Shown here: piece by piece, positions 7,669-16,405 of the stretch
Layout: each line of letters begins with the position of its first letter
Numbering within the stretch: the first letter of the stretch is position 1
NCBI RefSeq assembly: GCF_003751445.1
Contig: NZ_RJUU01000003.1
Location: forward strand, 1,178,001 to 1,242,000
Source: Streptomyces sp. 840.1
Lineage (GTDB): Bacteria; Actinomycetota; Actinomycetes; Streptomycetales; Streptomycetaceae
Direction of reading: 5' to 3'
DNA length: 64,000 bases
The notes under the pieces: generated by a model
Told to the model about the DNA's origin: nothing
Databases searched by the model: none
Seen by the model: the letters and a program-made list of their open reading frames with translations, nothing else
Position numbers and translations under genes: made by a program

Positions 7669-8589
7669 ATGACCGTACGGGTCGCGACGGCCGAAACCGG
7701 CCTCCACGAACAGTCACCACGGCGCGGCGACGGGATACGGACGGACCTCCGTCCGGGCCCCGCCCTGCCCAAGGAGACGCGGGGCCGGGTGGTGGTGGTC
7801 AAGTTCGGCGGCAACGCCATGGTGGACGAATCCCTCCAGGAGGCGTTCGCACGCGATGTCGTGGAGCTGTGGCACTCCGGGCTGCACCCGGTGGTGGTTC
7901 ATGGCGGCGGGCCGCAGATCAGTGCGATGCTCGACCGCCTCGGCCTGGAGGTCCGCTTCGAGGCGGGTCTGCGGGTGACCACCGAGGAGACCCTCGACGT
8001 GGTGCGCATGGTGCTGACGGGGCGGGTCCAGCGTGAGCTGGTCGGTGCGATCAACGCGCACGGGCCGTTCGCCGTGGGCCTGTCGGGCGAGGACGCGCAC
8101 ACCATGACGGCCGTACGCCGCTCCGGGTTGGTGAACGGACTGCCGGTCGACATCGGCCTGGTCGGCGACATCGTCGACGTGGCCCCGGACACCGTCCGTT
8201 CGCTGCTGGAGCTGGGCCGCATCCCGGTGGTGTCACCCCTCGCGCGCGGCACCGAAGGGGAGGTCTACAACGTCAACGCAGATCTCGCGGCATCGGCCCT
8301 GGCCGTCGCCCTCGGTGCCGAACGGCTCGTGATGCTCACCGATGTCGAGGGGCTGTACGCGGACTGGCCGCACAGCACGCGGGTCATCGAGCGCCTGACG
8401 GCGGCCGAACTGTCCGGCCTGCTCCCGGGGCTGGCGAGCGGGATGCTCCCGAAGATGGAGGGCTGCCTGCGGGCGGTCCGCGCCGGGGTGGGGCGGGCGC
8501 AGGTGCTGGACGGCCGGGTCCCGCACGCCGTGCTGCGCGGCGTCCTGGACGAGCGGAGCCCAGGAACCACGGTCCTCCCGGACGCGTGA
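7669..8589 (+). CDS. argB: Acetylglutamate kinase, siderophore-locus paralogue
   Basis: 306 aa. Start ATG at 7669, 34 bp after the isochorismatase-like gene and co-directional, so probably one transcript from iron box 2. The amino-acid kinase fold is complete: [12 protein letters not shown] (phosphate-binding), [14 protein letters not shown] (substrate loop), [19 protein letters not shown] and [11 protein letters not shown]. It phosphorylates N-acetylglutamate, the committed step to ornithine. No other arginine-biosynthesis gene sits beside it. The context therefore suggests a dedicated copy that raises ornithine supply for N5-hydroxyornithine, three equivalents of which the NRPS appears to need. 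The first about 35 residues are an unusual hydrophilic extension. Confidence 0.93.
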   Translation: MTVRVATAETGLHEQSPRRGDGIRTDLRPGPALPKETRGRVVVVKFGGNAMVDESLQEAFARDVVELWHSGLHPVVVHGGGPQISAMLDRLGLEVRFEAGLRVTTEETLDVVRMVLTGRVQRELVGAINAHGPFAVGLSGEDAHTMTAVRRSGLVNGLPVDIGLVGDIVDVAPDTVRSLLELGRIPVVSPLARGTEGEVYNVNADLAASALAVALGAERLVMLTDVEGLYADWPHSTRVIERLTAAELSGLLPGLASGMLPKMEGCLRAVRAGVGRAQVLDGRVPHAVLRGVLDERSPGTTVLPDA

Positions 8590-8612
8590 CGCGTCGTACG
8601 TGACGTGCGCGT

Positions 8613-8645
8613 GGTGGCGTGCCCCGGTCTCCGGGGCACGCCACC
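8613..8645. terminator. Bidirectional terminator hairpin
   Basis: A perfect 15-bp stem (8613-8627 with 8631-8645) and a TCT loop sit between the convergent argB and GNAT genes. It is a strong intrinsic-type hairpin without a T-run. Confidence 0.85.
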
Positions 8646-8649
8646 GCTG

Positions 8650-9180
8650 TCACAGCGCGCGGGCGAGGACGCGCGCACCTCGCCGGGGATCCAGCGTGCG
8701 CGCCCAGGCACGCGGTGCCAGCCCCTGAGGGACCGGCGCGAATCCGTGGCGGAGGAAGAGCCGCCCGCTGCCGGTCGTCGCGGTGAACAGCGCCGCCAGC
8801 GACTGCGCCCGCGCCCCGGTGAGTGCCGCGCCCAGCAGCCGTGCGCCCAGGCCGCTGCCCTGCCGCTGCCTGGCGACACAGAAGTTGTAGAGGACGCCCG
8901 CAGCGGCCGCACCGGGTTCCGCGTCGGGGTGGACCCGCAGCGCGAGGCAGCCGTGCAGGAGGCCGCCCGGCTCCTCGGCCACCAGGAAGTCGGCCGCTCG
9001 GGCCGCGTAGACGTCGAACGGCCGCCGGCGCAGCGCTCCCGCGCGGACGAACGGCTCGGAGAGCGCGACGAGGGCGGCGGCGTCGCCGGGGCCCGCCCGG
9101 CGCACCCGGAGCGGGTCGACGAGTGATGCGTCCCGCAGGTGCGCCGGCGTGGCCGATGGGCGCGGTGTGGCCGTGATCAA
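8650..9180 (-). CDS. GNAT resembling short N-acetylglutamate synthase
   Basis: 176 aa from a TTG at 9180 with GAGGAAGGA 5 nt upstream. The in-frame ATGs at 9249 and 9252 abut the iron box and are likely untranslated. The sequence follows the short actinobacterial N-acetylglutamate synthase pattern: PFVRAGALRRRPFDVYAARA, DFLVAEEPGG, then the acetyl-CoA loop RQGSGLGARLLGAALTGARA and FLRHGF. It would make N-acetylglutamate, the substrate of the kinase encoded convergently next door. It has its own iron box (9256-9274). Family assignment as GNAT is firm; the N-acetylglutamate synthase role is inferred from the pattern and the argB neighbour. Another acceptor, such as the siderophore, is possible. 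Confidence 0.72.
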   Translation of the reverse strand: MITATPRPSATPAHLRDASLVDPLRVRRAGPGDAAALVALSEPFVRAGALRRRPFDVYAARAADFLVAEEPGGLLHGCLALRVHPDAEPGAAAAGVLYNFCVARQRQGSGLGARLLGAALTGARAQSLAALFTATTGSGRLFLRHGFAPVPQGLAPRAWARTLDPRRGARVLARAL

Positions 9181-9255
9181 GGCGTTCCTTCCTCGGGTTC
9201 CACCGTGCACGAAGAGCGGCCGGATCGCCGCGTACCCCCGGTGAACCATCAAAAG

Positions 9256-9274
9256 TTAGGTTAGCCTTACCTAA
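9256..9274. promoter_or_regulatory. Iron box 3
   Basis: TTAGGTTAGCCTTACCTAA is a nearly symmetric 19-mer, 75 bp upstream of the TTG start of the GNAT gene and downstream of the importer ATPase gene, so it serves the GNAT gene. Confidence 0.88.
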
Positions 9275-9355
9275 GTGCATTGGCCAAGTCGGCGCTCCGG
9301 GGACGGCGTTGCTCCGCGCCGGGACCGCGAGCGGCCGCACCGGGCAGTGCAGCCC

Positions 9356-10237
9356 TCAGCGCACGCCCCGGCCGGTCTCGGCCATGGCGGGGCCGCCGGA
9401 GCCCGCCCGGACGTCCTCGGGGACGTAGCGCCGGGGTGCGGCCGGCACCATCAGGGGCGTGCCGGTCTCCGGGTCGGAGATGATCCGGCAGGGCAGCCCG
9501 AACACGTCCTCGACCAGTTCGGCGGTCATGACGGTGGCCGGATCGCCCTCGGCGGCGATCGTGCCGCCGGGCCGCATGACGATGAGGTGGGTGGCGTAAC
9601 GGCATGCCTGGTTGAGGTCGTGCAGCACCGCGACGACGGTGTGCCCCTTGCGGGCGTGCAGGTCGGCGCAGAGATCGAGCACCTCGACCTGGTGGGCGAT
9701 GTCGAGGAAGGTGGTGGGCTCGTCCAGGAGCAGGATCGAGGTCTGCTGCGCCAGCACCATGGAGAGCCAGACCCGCTGGCGCTGGCCGCCGGAGAGGTCG
9801 TCGACCGGGCGGTCGGCGAGGTCCAGCACACCGGTCTGCCGCATGGCGTCCAGCACGGCCGTCTCGTCGTCGGCCGACCACTGCTTCAGCATGCCCTGGT
9901 GCGGGTAGCGGCCCCGCGCCACCAGGTCCCCCACGGTGATGCCGCCGGGCGCGGTCGAGGACTGCGGGAGCAGGCCCAGCCGGCGGGCGACCTCGCGCGA
10001 GCGGTAGGAGGCGATGCCGGCGCCGTCCAGATACACCTGCCCGGAACGGGGTTTGAGCATCCGGGCCAGCGCCTTGAGGAGGGTGGACTTCCCACAGGCG
10101 TTCGGTCCGATGATCACGGTGAAGGAGCGGTCGGGGATCTCGACGCCGAGCGAACTGACCACGGTCCGCTGCTCGTAGGAGAGCGTCAGGTCCTCGGCCC
10201 GCAGCCGCGCGCCCCGCACCGGGGGTGTCCCGTTCAT
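9356..10237 (-). CDS. Ferric-siderophore ABC importer ATPase (FecE/FepC type)
   Basis: 293 aa from the ATG at 10237, preceded by GGAAGGGA. All ATPase motifs are present: Walker A GPNACGKST, Q-loop LLPQSS, signature LSGGQRQRVWLS, Walker B ILLLDEPTTFLD and switch HDLNQACRYA. It powers uptake of ferric siderophore through the two permeases encoded upstream. An earlier in-frame ATG at 10348 overlaps the permease stop (ATGA). It would add a low-complexity Thr/Arg/Ser leader encoded by an 18-bp tandem repeat, so the start is uncertain. It is last in the importer operon, reading from iron box 4. Confidence 0.93.
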   Translation of the reverse strand: MNGTPPVRGARLRAEDLTLSYEQRTVVSSLGVEIPDRSFTVIIGPNACGKSTLLKALARMLKPRSGQVYLDGAGIASYRSREVARRLGLLPQSSTAPGGITVGDLVARGRYPHQGMLKQWSADDETAVLDAMRQTGVLDLADRPVDDLSGGQRQRVWLSMVLAQQTSILLLDEPTTFLDIAHQVEVLDLCADLHARKGHTVVAVLHDLNQACRYATHLIVMRPGGTIAAEGDPATVMTAELVEDVFGLPCRIISDPETGTPLMVPAAPRRYVPEDVRAGSGGPAMAETGRGVR

Positions 10238-10288
10238 GTGAGTCCCTTCCGCCGTCGCCCAGTCCGCGCCGGGGCCGGTCGCATCGGA

Positions 10289-10336
10289 CGTACGTGACGT
10301 GCCCGCCGTACGCGACGTGCCCGCCGTACGTGTCGT
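10289..10336. repeat. 18-bp tandem repeat at the permease-ATPase junction
   Basis: Units at 10289-10306 and 10307-10324 differ at one position, and a partial third unit runs to 10336 (CGTACG-GACGTGCCCGC pattern). If the ATPase starts at 10348, the repeat encodes a six-residue Thr/Ser/Arg/Ala/Gly period in its leader. Confidence 0.7.
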
Positions 10337-10344
10337 CTTTCGGG

Positions 10345-11457
10345 TCATGCGCGGCTCTTTCGCGACTCGGTGATCAGCAGCCAGATGAGGTACAGCCCGC
10401 CGATGGTCCCGGTCGCCGTACCCACCGGCAGCAGCGAGGGGGAGAACAGCCGTTGCGCCAGCAGGTCGCTCGCGGCGAGCAGCAGAGCGCCCATGAGTGC
10501 GGCGGGGACCAGCGCGGGACCCGATGCCCGGGTCAGCCGGCGGGCGAGCTGGGGCGCCGCCAGCGCGATGAACCAGATGGGCCCGGTGACCGCCGTGGCG
10601 AAGGCGGCGAGCGCGACACTGATGACGAGCAGAAGCGCCCGGGTGCGTGCCACGTCGACGCCGAGCGCCATGGCGGTGACGTCGCCCATCTCCACCATGG
10701 AGAGCCGGCGGGCGAGGAAGAACGCGGGCGGGAGCAGGACGAGGACGGCGATGCCGATGGTGTTGGCCTGCTGCCAGCCCCGGTTGGTCAGGCTGCCGAT
10801 CAGCCAGGCCTGCGCCTCCAGCGCCTCCTGCCAGGTCGCCCGGGTGATCAGGTACGAGTTGACGGCGAGCAGCAGCGCGCTGACGCCGATGCCGACGACG
10901 ACCAGGCGGAAGCCCTGGAGTCCTCTGCCCAGCATGAGCAGGTACATCGCGGCGGCGGTGGCGAGGCCGCCGATCAGCGCGCCCACCGCGATCTGGGTCA
11001 TGCTGCCGTGCAGCACGATGATGACGAGGAGCGCCCCGACGGCCGAGCCGTTGGTGAAGCCGATGATGTCCGGGCTGCCGAGGGAGTTGCCGGTCAGGCT
11101 CTGCAGGATGGCCCCGCTGACCGCGAGGGCCGCGCCCACGCACATCGCGGTCAGCAGGCGCGGCATGCGCAGGGTGTTGACGATGAAGTCGGCGCCGCCG
11201 GAGCCGTGGCCCAGTACGGCCCGCAGTACCTCGCCGACGGAGAGTTCGAAGTCGCCGGTGGTGAGGGTGACGAGCGCGACGGCGACGAGCGCGGCGAGCA
11301 TCGCGCCCGTGACCACGAGGACGCGGCCCTGGATCCGTACGGACAGCCCGCCCGGCCGGGTGCGCAGCACCAGTCCGCCGATGGCCTTCGGCTGCGCTGT
11401 CTCCGTTCCGGCTCCGGCTCCGGCTCCGGCAGGGCGCTCGACCCGTACGGCGCTCAC
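10345..11457 (-). CDS. FecCD-family ferric-siderophore permease
   Basis: 370 aa from a GTG at 11457 overlapping the stop of the upstream permease (GTGA). FecCD features: LRMPRLLTAMCVGAALAVSG, SLTGNSLGSPDIIGFTNGSA, the cytoplasmic coupling segment ALGVDVARTRALLL and about nine to ten hydrophobic segments. It forms the membrane channel with the other FecCD protein for the ferric siderophore delivered by the binding lipoprotein encoded at 32497-33540. Translational coupling on both sides argues for strict co-expression of the importer. Confidence 0.92.
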   Translation of the reverse strand: MSAVRVERPAGAGAGAGTETAQPKAIGGLVLRTRPGGLSVRIQGRVLVVTGAMLAALVAVALVTLTTGDFELSVGEVLRAVLGHGSGGADFIVNTLRMPRLLTAMCVGAALAVSGAILQSLTGNSLGSPDIIGFTNGSAVGALLVIIVLHGSMTQIAVGALIGGLATAAAMYLLMLGRGLQGFRLVVVGIGVSALLLAVNSYLITRATWQEALEAQAWLIGSLTNRGWQQANTIGIAVLVLLPPAFFLARRLSMVEMGDVTAMALGVDVARTRALLLVISVALAAFATAVTGPIWFIALAAPQLARRLTRASGPALVPAALMGALLLAASDLLAQRLFSPSLLPVGTATGTIGGLYLIWLLITESRKSRA

Positions 11458-12521
11458 AGCATGACCAGCTTTCGGCGGCGGCACAGCGCGATGAAGAGCG
11501 GCGCCCCGAGGAACGCGGTGATGATCCCCACCTGGACCTCGCCCGGCGAGCCGAGCACCCGCCCCAGGACGTCCGCGCCGATCAGCAGGACCGGGGCGAG
11601 CAGCATCGAGTACGTCAGCACCCAGCGCTGGTCGGGGCCGACGACGAAGCGGGCGACGTGCGGTACGGCGAGCCCGACGAAGCCGATCGGCCCGGCGGCG
11701 GCGGTGGCCGCGCCGCACAGCAGCATGACGGCGACGGCGCCCAGCACCCGGGTGCGGCCGACGTTCAGGCCGAGGGCGCGGCCCAGCTGGTCGCCCATCG
11801 CGAGGGCGTTGAGCGAGGGCGCGAGGCCGAGGGCGATCAGGAGGCCCACCACGATGAACGGCAGGATGACGTGGATGACGTCGTAGTACCGGCCGGACAG
11901 GGAACCCACCGTCCAGAAGCGGTACTGGTCGAAGGCGCGCGGATTGAGCAGCAGTACCGCCGAGTTGAAGGCGTACAGCACCGCGGTCATCGCCGCCCCT
12001 GCCACCACCAGCCGGTCGGGTGTGGCCAGCGTGCGGCCCGAGGAGCCCAGCAGGTAGACGGCGACGGAGGCGACGGCCGCGCCGATGAAGGCGAACCACA
12101 CGTAGCCGAGCACCGAGCCGACCCCGAGGAAGGCGATGGCCACGACGACCCCGGCGGAGGCGCCGAGGCTGATGCCGAGGATGCCCGGGTCGGCGAGCGG
12201 GTTGCGGGTCAGTGCCTGCATCAGCGCGCCGGACAGGCCGAGTGCCATGCCCACGAGCAGTCCCAGGAGCGTCCTGGGGATGCGGTAGTCATGGATGATG
12301 ATCGAGGTCTCGGAGCCGTCGGGGTGCCAGAGCGCACTCCAGGTGGCGGTGAACGGGATGCCCCGGGTGCCCACCCACACGCTGAGCAGCCCGACCAGGA
12401 CGAGGGCGGCCAGCGCCGCGACCAGCCCCAGGGCCCGCAGGGTGTTCGCGGTCCGGGCCGGCGGCGGGGATTCGGGGGCGGCGGCCCGGTCCTCCGGAGC
12501 CGTCCGGGTTTCGACCGACAA
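11454..12521 (-). CDS. FecCD-family ferric-siderophore permease, first gene of importer operon
   Basis: About 355 aa. The start is best placed at a TTG at 12521, six nt after AGGGGGAG; an ATG at 12554 would begin upstream of that ribosome-binding site. Family features: YRIPRTLLGLLVGMALGLSG, LTRNPLADPGILGISLGASA, the coupling segment GLNVGRTRVLGAVAV and about nine to ten membrane segments. It pairs with the next gene to make the permease heterodimer. Iron box 4 lies about 80 bp upstream. The downstream gene overlaps its stop. Confidence 0.92.
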   Translation of the reverse strand: MSVETRTAPEDRAAAPESPPPARTANTLRALGLVAALAALVLVGLLSVWVGTRGIPFTATWSALWHPDGSETSIIIHDYRIPRTLLGLLVGMALGLSGALMQALTRNPLADPGILGISLGASAGVVVAIAFLGVGSVLGYVWFAFIGAAVASVAVYLLGSSGRTLATPDRLVVAGAAMTAVLYAFNSAVLLLNPRAFDQYRFWTVGSLSGRYYDVIHVILPFIVVGLLIALGLAPSLNALAMGDQLGRALGLNVGRTRVLGAVAVMLLCGAATAAAGPIGFVGLAVPHVARFVVGPDQRWVLTYSMLLAPVLLIGADVLGRVLGSPGEVQVGIITAFLGAPLFIALCRRRKLVML

Positions 12522-12601
12522 CGACAACTCCCCCTGACAGCGGTTCGGGTGCACCGCGAGCTGTAGGGCGCCGGAACGCGACGCAGGGACCCGGATAGAA
12601 C

Positions 12602-12620
12602 TTAGGTGAGGCTAACCGAA
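12602..12620. promoter_or_regulatory. Iron box 4 (importer operon)
   Basis: TTAGGTGAGGCTAACCGAA matches the iron box with about two to three departures, directly upstream of the permease-permease-ATPase operon on the minus strand. Confidence 0.85.
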
Positions 12621-12717
12621 CAGCGTCGCGTGGTCAACGAGCGCCCCCCGTACGCGAAATGACGTGCGCCGCCGTGACCGGGGGCATAGCGGCCGGCGTA
12701 CCCCCTCGGCCACCCGT

Positions 12718-12736
12718 TTAGAGTAGCCTTACCTAA
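12718..12736. promoter_or_regulatory. Iron box 5 (exporter operon)
   Basis: TTAGAGTAGCCTTACCTAA lies 28 bp before the first exporter gene. With iron box 4 it makes a divergent control region for import and export. Confidence 0.82.
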
Positions 12737-12764
12737 CTTTTCCAGACTCTTCGCGGAGGCCCGC

Positions 12765-14462
12765 ATGCCAGGTGGAGGACCGACCGGGGGGCACGTCCTC
12801 CGCAGGGCGATCAGGGGGCAACGGCGACGCGTCGCCACCGCCTCCGTACTCGGAGCGGTGCATCAGGGGTGCGAGGCCCTGGTGCCCGTCGTCATCGGCG
12901 CGGCCATCGACACGGCGGTGGCCACCGGCTCCTCCCCGTCGCTGCTGCGCTGGCTCCTGGTGCTCGCCGGGCTGTTCCTGGTGCTGTCGAACTGCTACCG
13001 CACCAGCGCCCGGCTCGCCGAAGGGGCGGGGGAACGGGCCGCGCACCGGCTCCGGATGGAGCTCGGAGCCCGGGTGCTCGACCCGCGCGGCGGCGCCGAC
13101 GCGAACCGGCTGCCCGGCGCGCTCACCAGCATCGCCACCAACGATGCCAGGCGGGTGGGCTCGGTCGCCACGGTCCTGGCCTACGGGGTCGCCGCGACCT
13201 CGGCGCTGGTGATCAGCGCGGTGGCACTGCTCAGGATCTCCGTCCCGCTCGGACTCCTCGTCCTGCTGGGCATCCCGCCGCTGCTGTGGCTCGGCCACCG
13301 CATCAGCCGTCCGCTCGAACGCCGCAGCGAGACCGAGCAGGAACGGGCCGCGCACGCCTCGGGCGTCGCCGCCGACCTGGTCGCCGGACTCCGCGTCCTC
13401 AAGGGCATGGGCGCCGAGTCGGCCGCCGTGGCCCGCTACCGCACCACCAGCCAGGACTCGCTGGCCGCCGCCCTGCGGGCGGCCCGCAGCCGGGCCGGCC
13501 ACGAGGGCGCCGTCCTCTCGCTCACCGGCGTCTTCATCGCGGTCATCGGCATCGTGGGCGCCTACCTCGCGATGCGCGGCAGCATCAGCATCGGTGACCT
13601 GGTGGCGGCGGTGGGCCTGGCGCAGTTCCTCCTCGGCCCGTTCCAGCTGCTCACCTACGTCAACGCCGAGTTCGCCCAGGGCCGCGCCTCCGCCCGCCGG
13701 ATCGCCGAGGTGCTGGACTCGCCCGCCGCCGTCGAGGGCGGCGAGTCCGTGGTCTCTGACGACGCGCCGGGACGGCTGCGCCTGAGCGGGGTACGGCTCG
13801 GCTCGCTGCACGGGATCGACCTGGACATCCGCTCCGGCGAACTGATCGGAGTGGTCACCGGCGATCCGGCCGCCGCGACCGATCTGCTGCTCTGCCTGGC
13901 CAGGGAGCGGGACCCCGCCGACGGGCTGATCGAGCTCGACGGCGTACCGCTGACCGAACTCGCCCCCGACGCGCTGCGCCGCGCCGTCCTGGTCGCCCAC
14001 CACGACGCCGACCTCTTCGAGACCAGCCTGCTGGACAACGTACGGGCCGGTGCCCGCGACGACACCGCCCCGGTCGACGAAGCCCTCGCCGCATCGGCGG
14101 CCGACGAGGTCGCCCGGCTGCTGCCCGACGGCGGCGACACCGTGCTCGCCGAACGCGGCCGGTCCCTCTCAGGCGGCCAGCGACAGCGCGTCGCTCTCGC
14201 CAGGGCGCTGGCAGCCGACAGCTCCGTACTGGTGCTGCACGACCCGACCACCGCCGTGGACACCGTCACCGAGTCCCGGATCGCCGCCCGGCTGCGGGAG
14301 ATCCGCGACGGGCGCACCACCGTGCTGATCACCACCAGCCCGGCCCTCCTCGCCGTCACCGACCGGGTGGTCGTCCTCGACGGGGGCACCGTCTCCACGA
14401 CCGGCCACCACACCGAACTCGTCGCCGGGGACGAGCGCTACCGGGCGGCGGTGCTCGCATGA
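12765..14462 (+). CDS. ABC exporter half-transporter with degenerate Walker A
   Basis: 565 aa. Start ATG at 12765 with GGAGG 5 nt upstream. A type-I exporter membrane domain (about residues 20-320) is followed by an ATPase domain (about 340-565). The Walker A position reads VTGDPAAATDLLL, with no Gly-Lys-Ser/Thr, and Walker B reads VLVLHDPTTAVD, with Pro in place of the catalytic Glu. The signature LSGGQRQRVALARAL is intact. It can therefore supply the signature half of one good ATP site but cannot itself bind ATP normally. The partner encoded next has the reverse pattern, so the two form a heterodimer. Expected role: export of the finished siderophore. It is controlled by iron box 5. Confidence 0.9.
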   Translation: MPGGGPTGGHVLRRAIRGQRRRVATASVLGAVHQGCEALVPVVIGAAIDTAVATGSSPSLLRWLLVLAGLFLVLSNCYRTSARLAEGAGERAAHRLRMELGARVLDPRGGADANRLPGALTSIATNDARRVGSVATVLAYGVAATSALVISAVALLRISVPLGLLVLLGIPPLLWLGHRISRPLERRSETEQERAAHASGVAADLVAGLRVLKGMGAESAAVARYRTTSQDSLAAALRAARSRAGHEGAVLSLTGVFIAVIGIVGAYLAMRGSISIGDLVAAVGLAQFLLGPFQLLTYVNAEFAQGRASARRIAEVLDSPAAVEGGESVVSDDAPGRLRLSGVRLGSLHGIDLDIRSGELIGVVTGDPAAATDLLLCLARERDPADGLIELDGVPLTELAPDALRRAVLVAHHDADLFETSLLDNVRAGARDDTAPVDEALAASAADEVARLLPDGGDTVLAERGRSLSGGQRQRVALARALAADSSVLVLHDPTTAVDTVTESRIAARLREIRDGRTTVLITTSPALLAVTDRVVVLDGGTVSTTGHHTELVAGDERYRAAVLA

Positions 14463-16354
14463 CATCCACGTACGAGGAACGCGCGCAAGACACGGAAACG
14501 CACGCGGAAGAAGAGGGGAAAGCGGTCATGAGCACACCCGGCGCGGACCGCGCGCTGCTGCCGACGGCGAGCGGCGCGGAGAGCGTCGCGGCGCTGCGCA
14601 CCATGCTGCGCGGCCACCGGCGGCTGACGGCGGCCGCCGTCGGCGTACTGGTCGCCGGGACCGCGATCGGTCTGCTGACCGCTCCCCTGCTCGGCCACAT
14701 CGTGGACCTGGTGGTGGAGCGGCGCGGTTCACGGGCGCTGACGGTGCCCCTGGTGCTGCTCATCGTGGTGGCCCTGGTACGCGGCGCCGCGGCCTCGGTC
14801 GGCAGCACGCTCGTGGCGCGGCTCGGCGAGACCGTACTCGCCGCCGTGCGCGAGCAGTTCATCGAACGGGCGCTGCGGCTGCCGCTGGAGCGCATCGAGG
14901 CGGCCGGTTCGGGCGACCTGGTCTCCCGGGTCACCAGCGATGTCTCCATGATCGCGAAGTCGGTGCGCCAGGCGCTGCCCGAGTTCACCCGCTCCGCGCT
15001 GACCATCGTGCTGACGTTCGTCGGACTCGCCGTACTGGACTGGCGGTTCCTGGTCGCGGCCCTGCTGGCGATGCCGGTCCAGGTGCTGTCGGTGCGCTGG
15101 TACCTGCGCCGGGCCGCTCCGGTGTACGCCGAGCACCGCGTCGCGACCGGCGCGCTCCAGCACCAGCTGCTCGACAGCGTCGGCGGGGTGCGCACCGTAC
15201 GGGCGTTCCGGCTGAACGGTGCGCACACCGCCCTGCTGGAGCAGCGCTCCGCCTCGGCGCGGGACCTCGCGCTGGGCGGCATCCACATCGTGACGGGGTT
15301 CTTCTCCCGGCTGAACCTGGCCGAGTACATCGGTCTGGCGGGCGTGCTGGGCGCGGGCTTCCTGCTGGTGGACAGCGGTTCGGTGAGCATCGGTACGGCC
15401 ACCGCCGCCGCGCTCTACTTCCACAGCCTCTTCAACCCGGTCAACGCGACGCTGTTCCTCATCGACGACGCGCAGTCGGCGGGTGCCAGCTTCGCCCGGC
15501 TGGTCGGGCTGTCCAAGCTGCCGGCCGAGCAGAGCGCCCCGGGCGCCACCGCTCCGGCGGACGGTTCGGTGAAGGTGAGTGCGGTCAGTTACGCCTACGG
15601 CTCCGGGGCCCCCGTGCTGCGGAAGGTCGATCTGGAGGTGCGCAGCGGCGAGCGGGTGGCGCTGGTGGGTGCCAGCGGCGCCGGAAAGACGACGCTGGCC
15701 AAGGTCATCGCGGGCGTCCACGAACCGCACGGCGGGACCATCTCGCTGGGCGGGGTCGACGCGGCCGAGCTGGGCGCCGCCGGGGTGCGGCGCGCGGTGA
15801 CACTGATCAGCCAGGAGGTGCACGTGTTCGCGGGCCCGCTGGCCGAGGACCTGCGCCTCGCCCGCCCGGAGGCCGGCGACGAGGAGGTGCGCGCGGCCCT
15901 TGACCGGGTCGGCGCCCTGGAGTGGGCACAGGCGCTGGCCGACGGCCTGGACACGGTCGTGGGCGAGGGCGGTCACCGGCTGACGGTGACGCAGGCGCAG
16001 CATCTCGCGCTGGCCCGGCTGGTGCTGGCGGACCCGCCGGTCGCGATCCTCGACGAGGCGACCGCGGATGCGGGCAGCGCGGGCGCGCGGGTCCTGGAGG
16101 AGGCGGCGCTGCGCGCACTGGAGGGGCGCACCGGGCTGGTGGTCGCGCACCGGCTCCCCCAGGCGGCGACCGCCGACCGCGTCGTCGTCCTGGACGAGGG
16201 CCGGGTCGTGGAGACCGGCAGCCATGACGAACTCGTCGCGGCCGGCGGCCGGTACGCGGCGCTGTGGGAGGCGTGGTCCGACAGCCGCCGGGAGCCGGCG
16301 GACGACGCACCGGCTCAGGCCGGCCGCGCGGCAGTGGCGGCGGACGCGCCGTAG
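14459..16354 (+). CDS. ABC exporter half-transporter, partner with intact Walker A
   Basis: 631 aa from the ATG at 14459, which overlaps the partner's stop (ATGA). An alternative ATG at 14528 has AGAGGGGAAAG in front and would remove an acidic leader. The membrane domain spans about residues 45-330 and the ATPase about 360-610. Walker A GASGAGKTT, Walker B VAILDEATAD and the switch His (VVAHRL) are intact, but the signature is degenerate: LTVTQAQHLALARLVL instead of LSGGQ. This complements the first subunit exactly, giving one competent and one dead ATP site. The C-terminal 30 residues are Ala/Asp-rich and disordered. It exports siderophore or a related peptide. Confidence 0.9.
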   Translation: MTSTYEERAQDTETHAEEEGKAVMSTPGADRALLPTASGAESVAALRTMLRGHRRLTAAAVGVLVAGTAIGLLTAPLLGHIVDLVVERRGSRALTVPLVLLIVVALVRGAAASVGSTLVARLGETVLAAVREQFIERALRLPLERIEAAGSGDLVSRVTSDVSMIAKSVRQALPEFTRSALTIVLTFVGLAVLDWRFLVAALLAMPVQVLSVRWYLRRAAPVYAEHRVATGALQHQLLDSVGGVRTVRAFRLNGAHTALLEQRSASARDLALGGIHIVTGFFSRLNLAEYIGLAGVLGAGFLLVDSGSVSIGTATAAALYFHSLFNPVNATLFLIDDAQSAGASFARLVGLSKLPAEQSAPGATAPADGSVKVSAVSYAYGSGAPVLRKVDLEVRSGERVALVGASGAGKTTLAKVIAGVHEPHGGTISLGGVDAAELGAAGVRRAVTLISQEVHVFAGPLAEDLRLARPEAGDEEVRAALDRVGALEWAQALADGLDTVVGEGGHRLTVTQAQHLALARLVLADPPVAILDEATADAGSAGARVLEEAALRALEGRTGLVVAHRLPQAATADRVVVLDEGRVVETGSHDELVAAGGRYAALWEAWSDSRREPADDAPAQAGRAAVAADAP

Positions 16355-16388
16355 CCGCGCGGACGTTCGGGGTGCTCCGTGCGGTCGC

Positions 16389-16402
16389 GAGCGGCGCCGC
16401 TC
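16389..16402. terminator. Weak palindrome between convergent genes
   Basis: GAGCGGCGCCGCTC is a perfect 14-bp palindrome between the convergent exporter and esterase genes. It has no loop of its own, so terminator function is tentative. Confidence 0.3.
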
Positions 16403-16405
16403 TCC

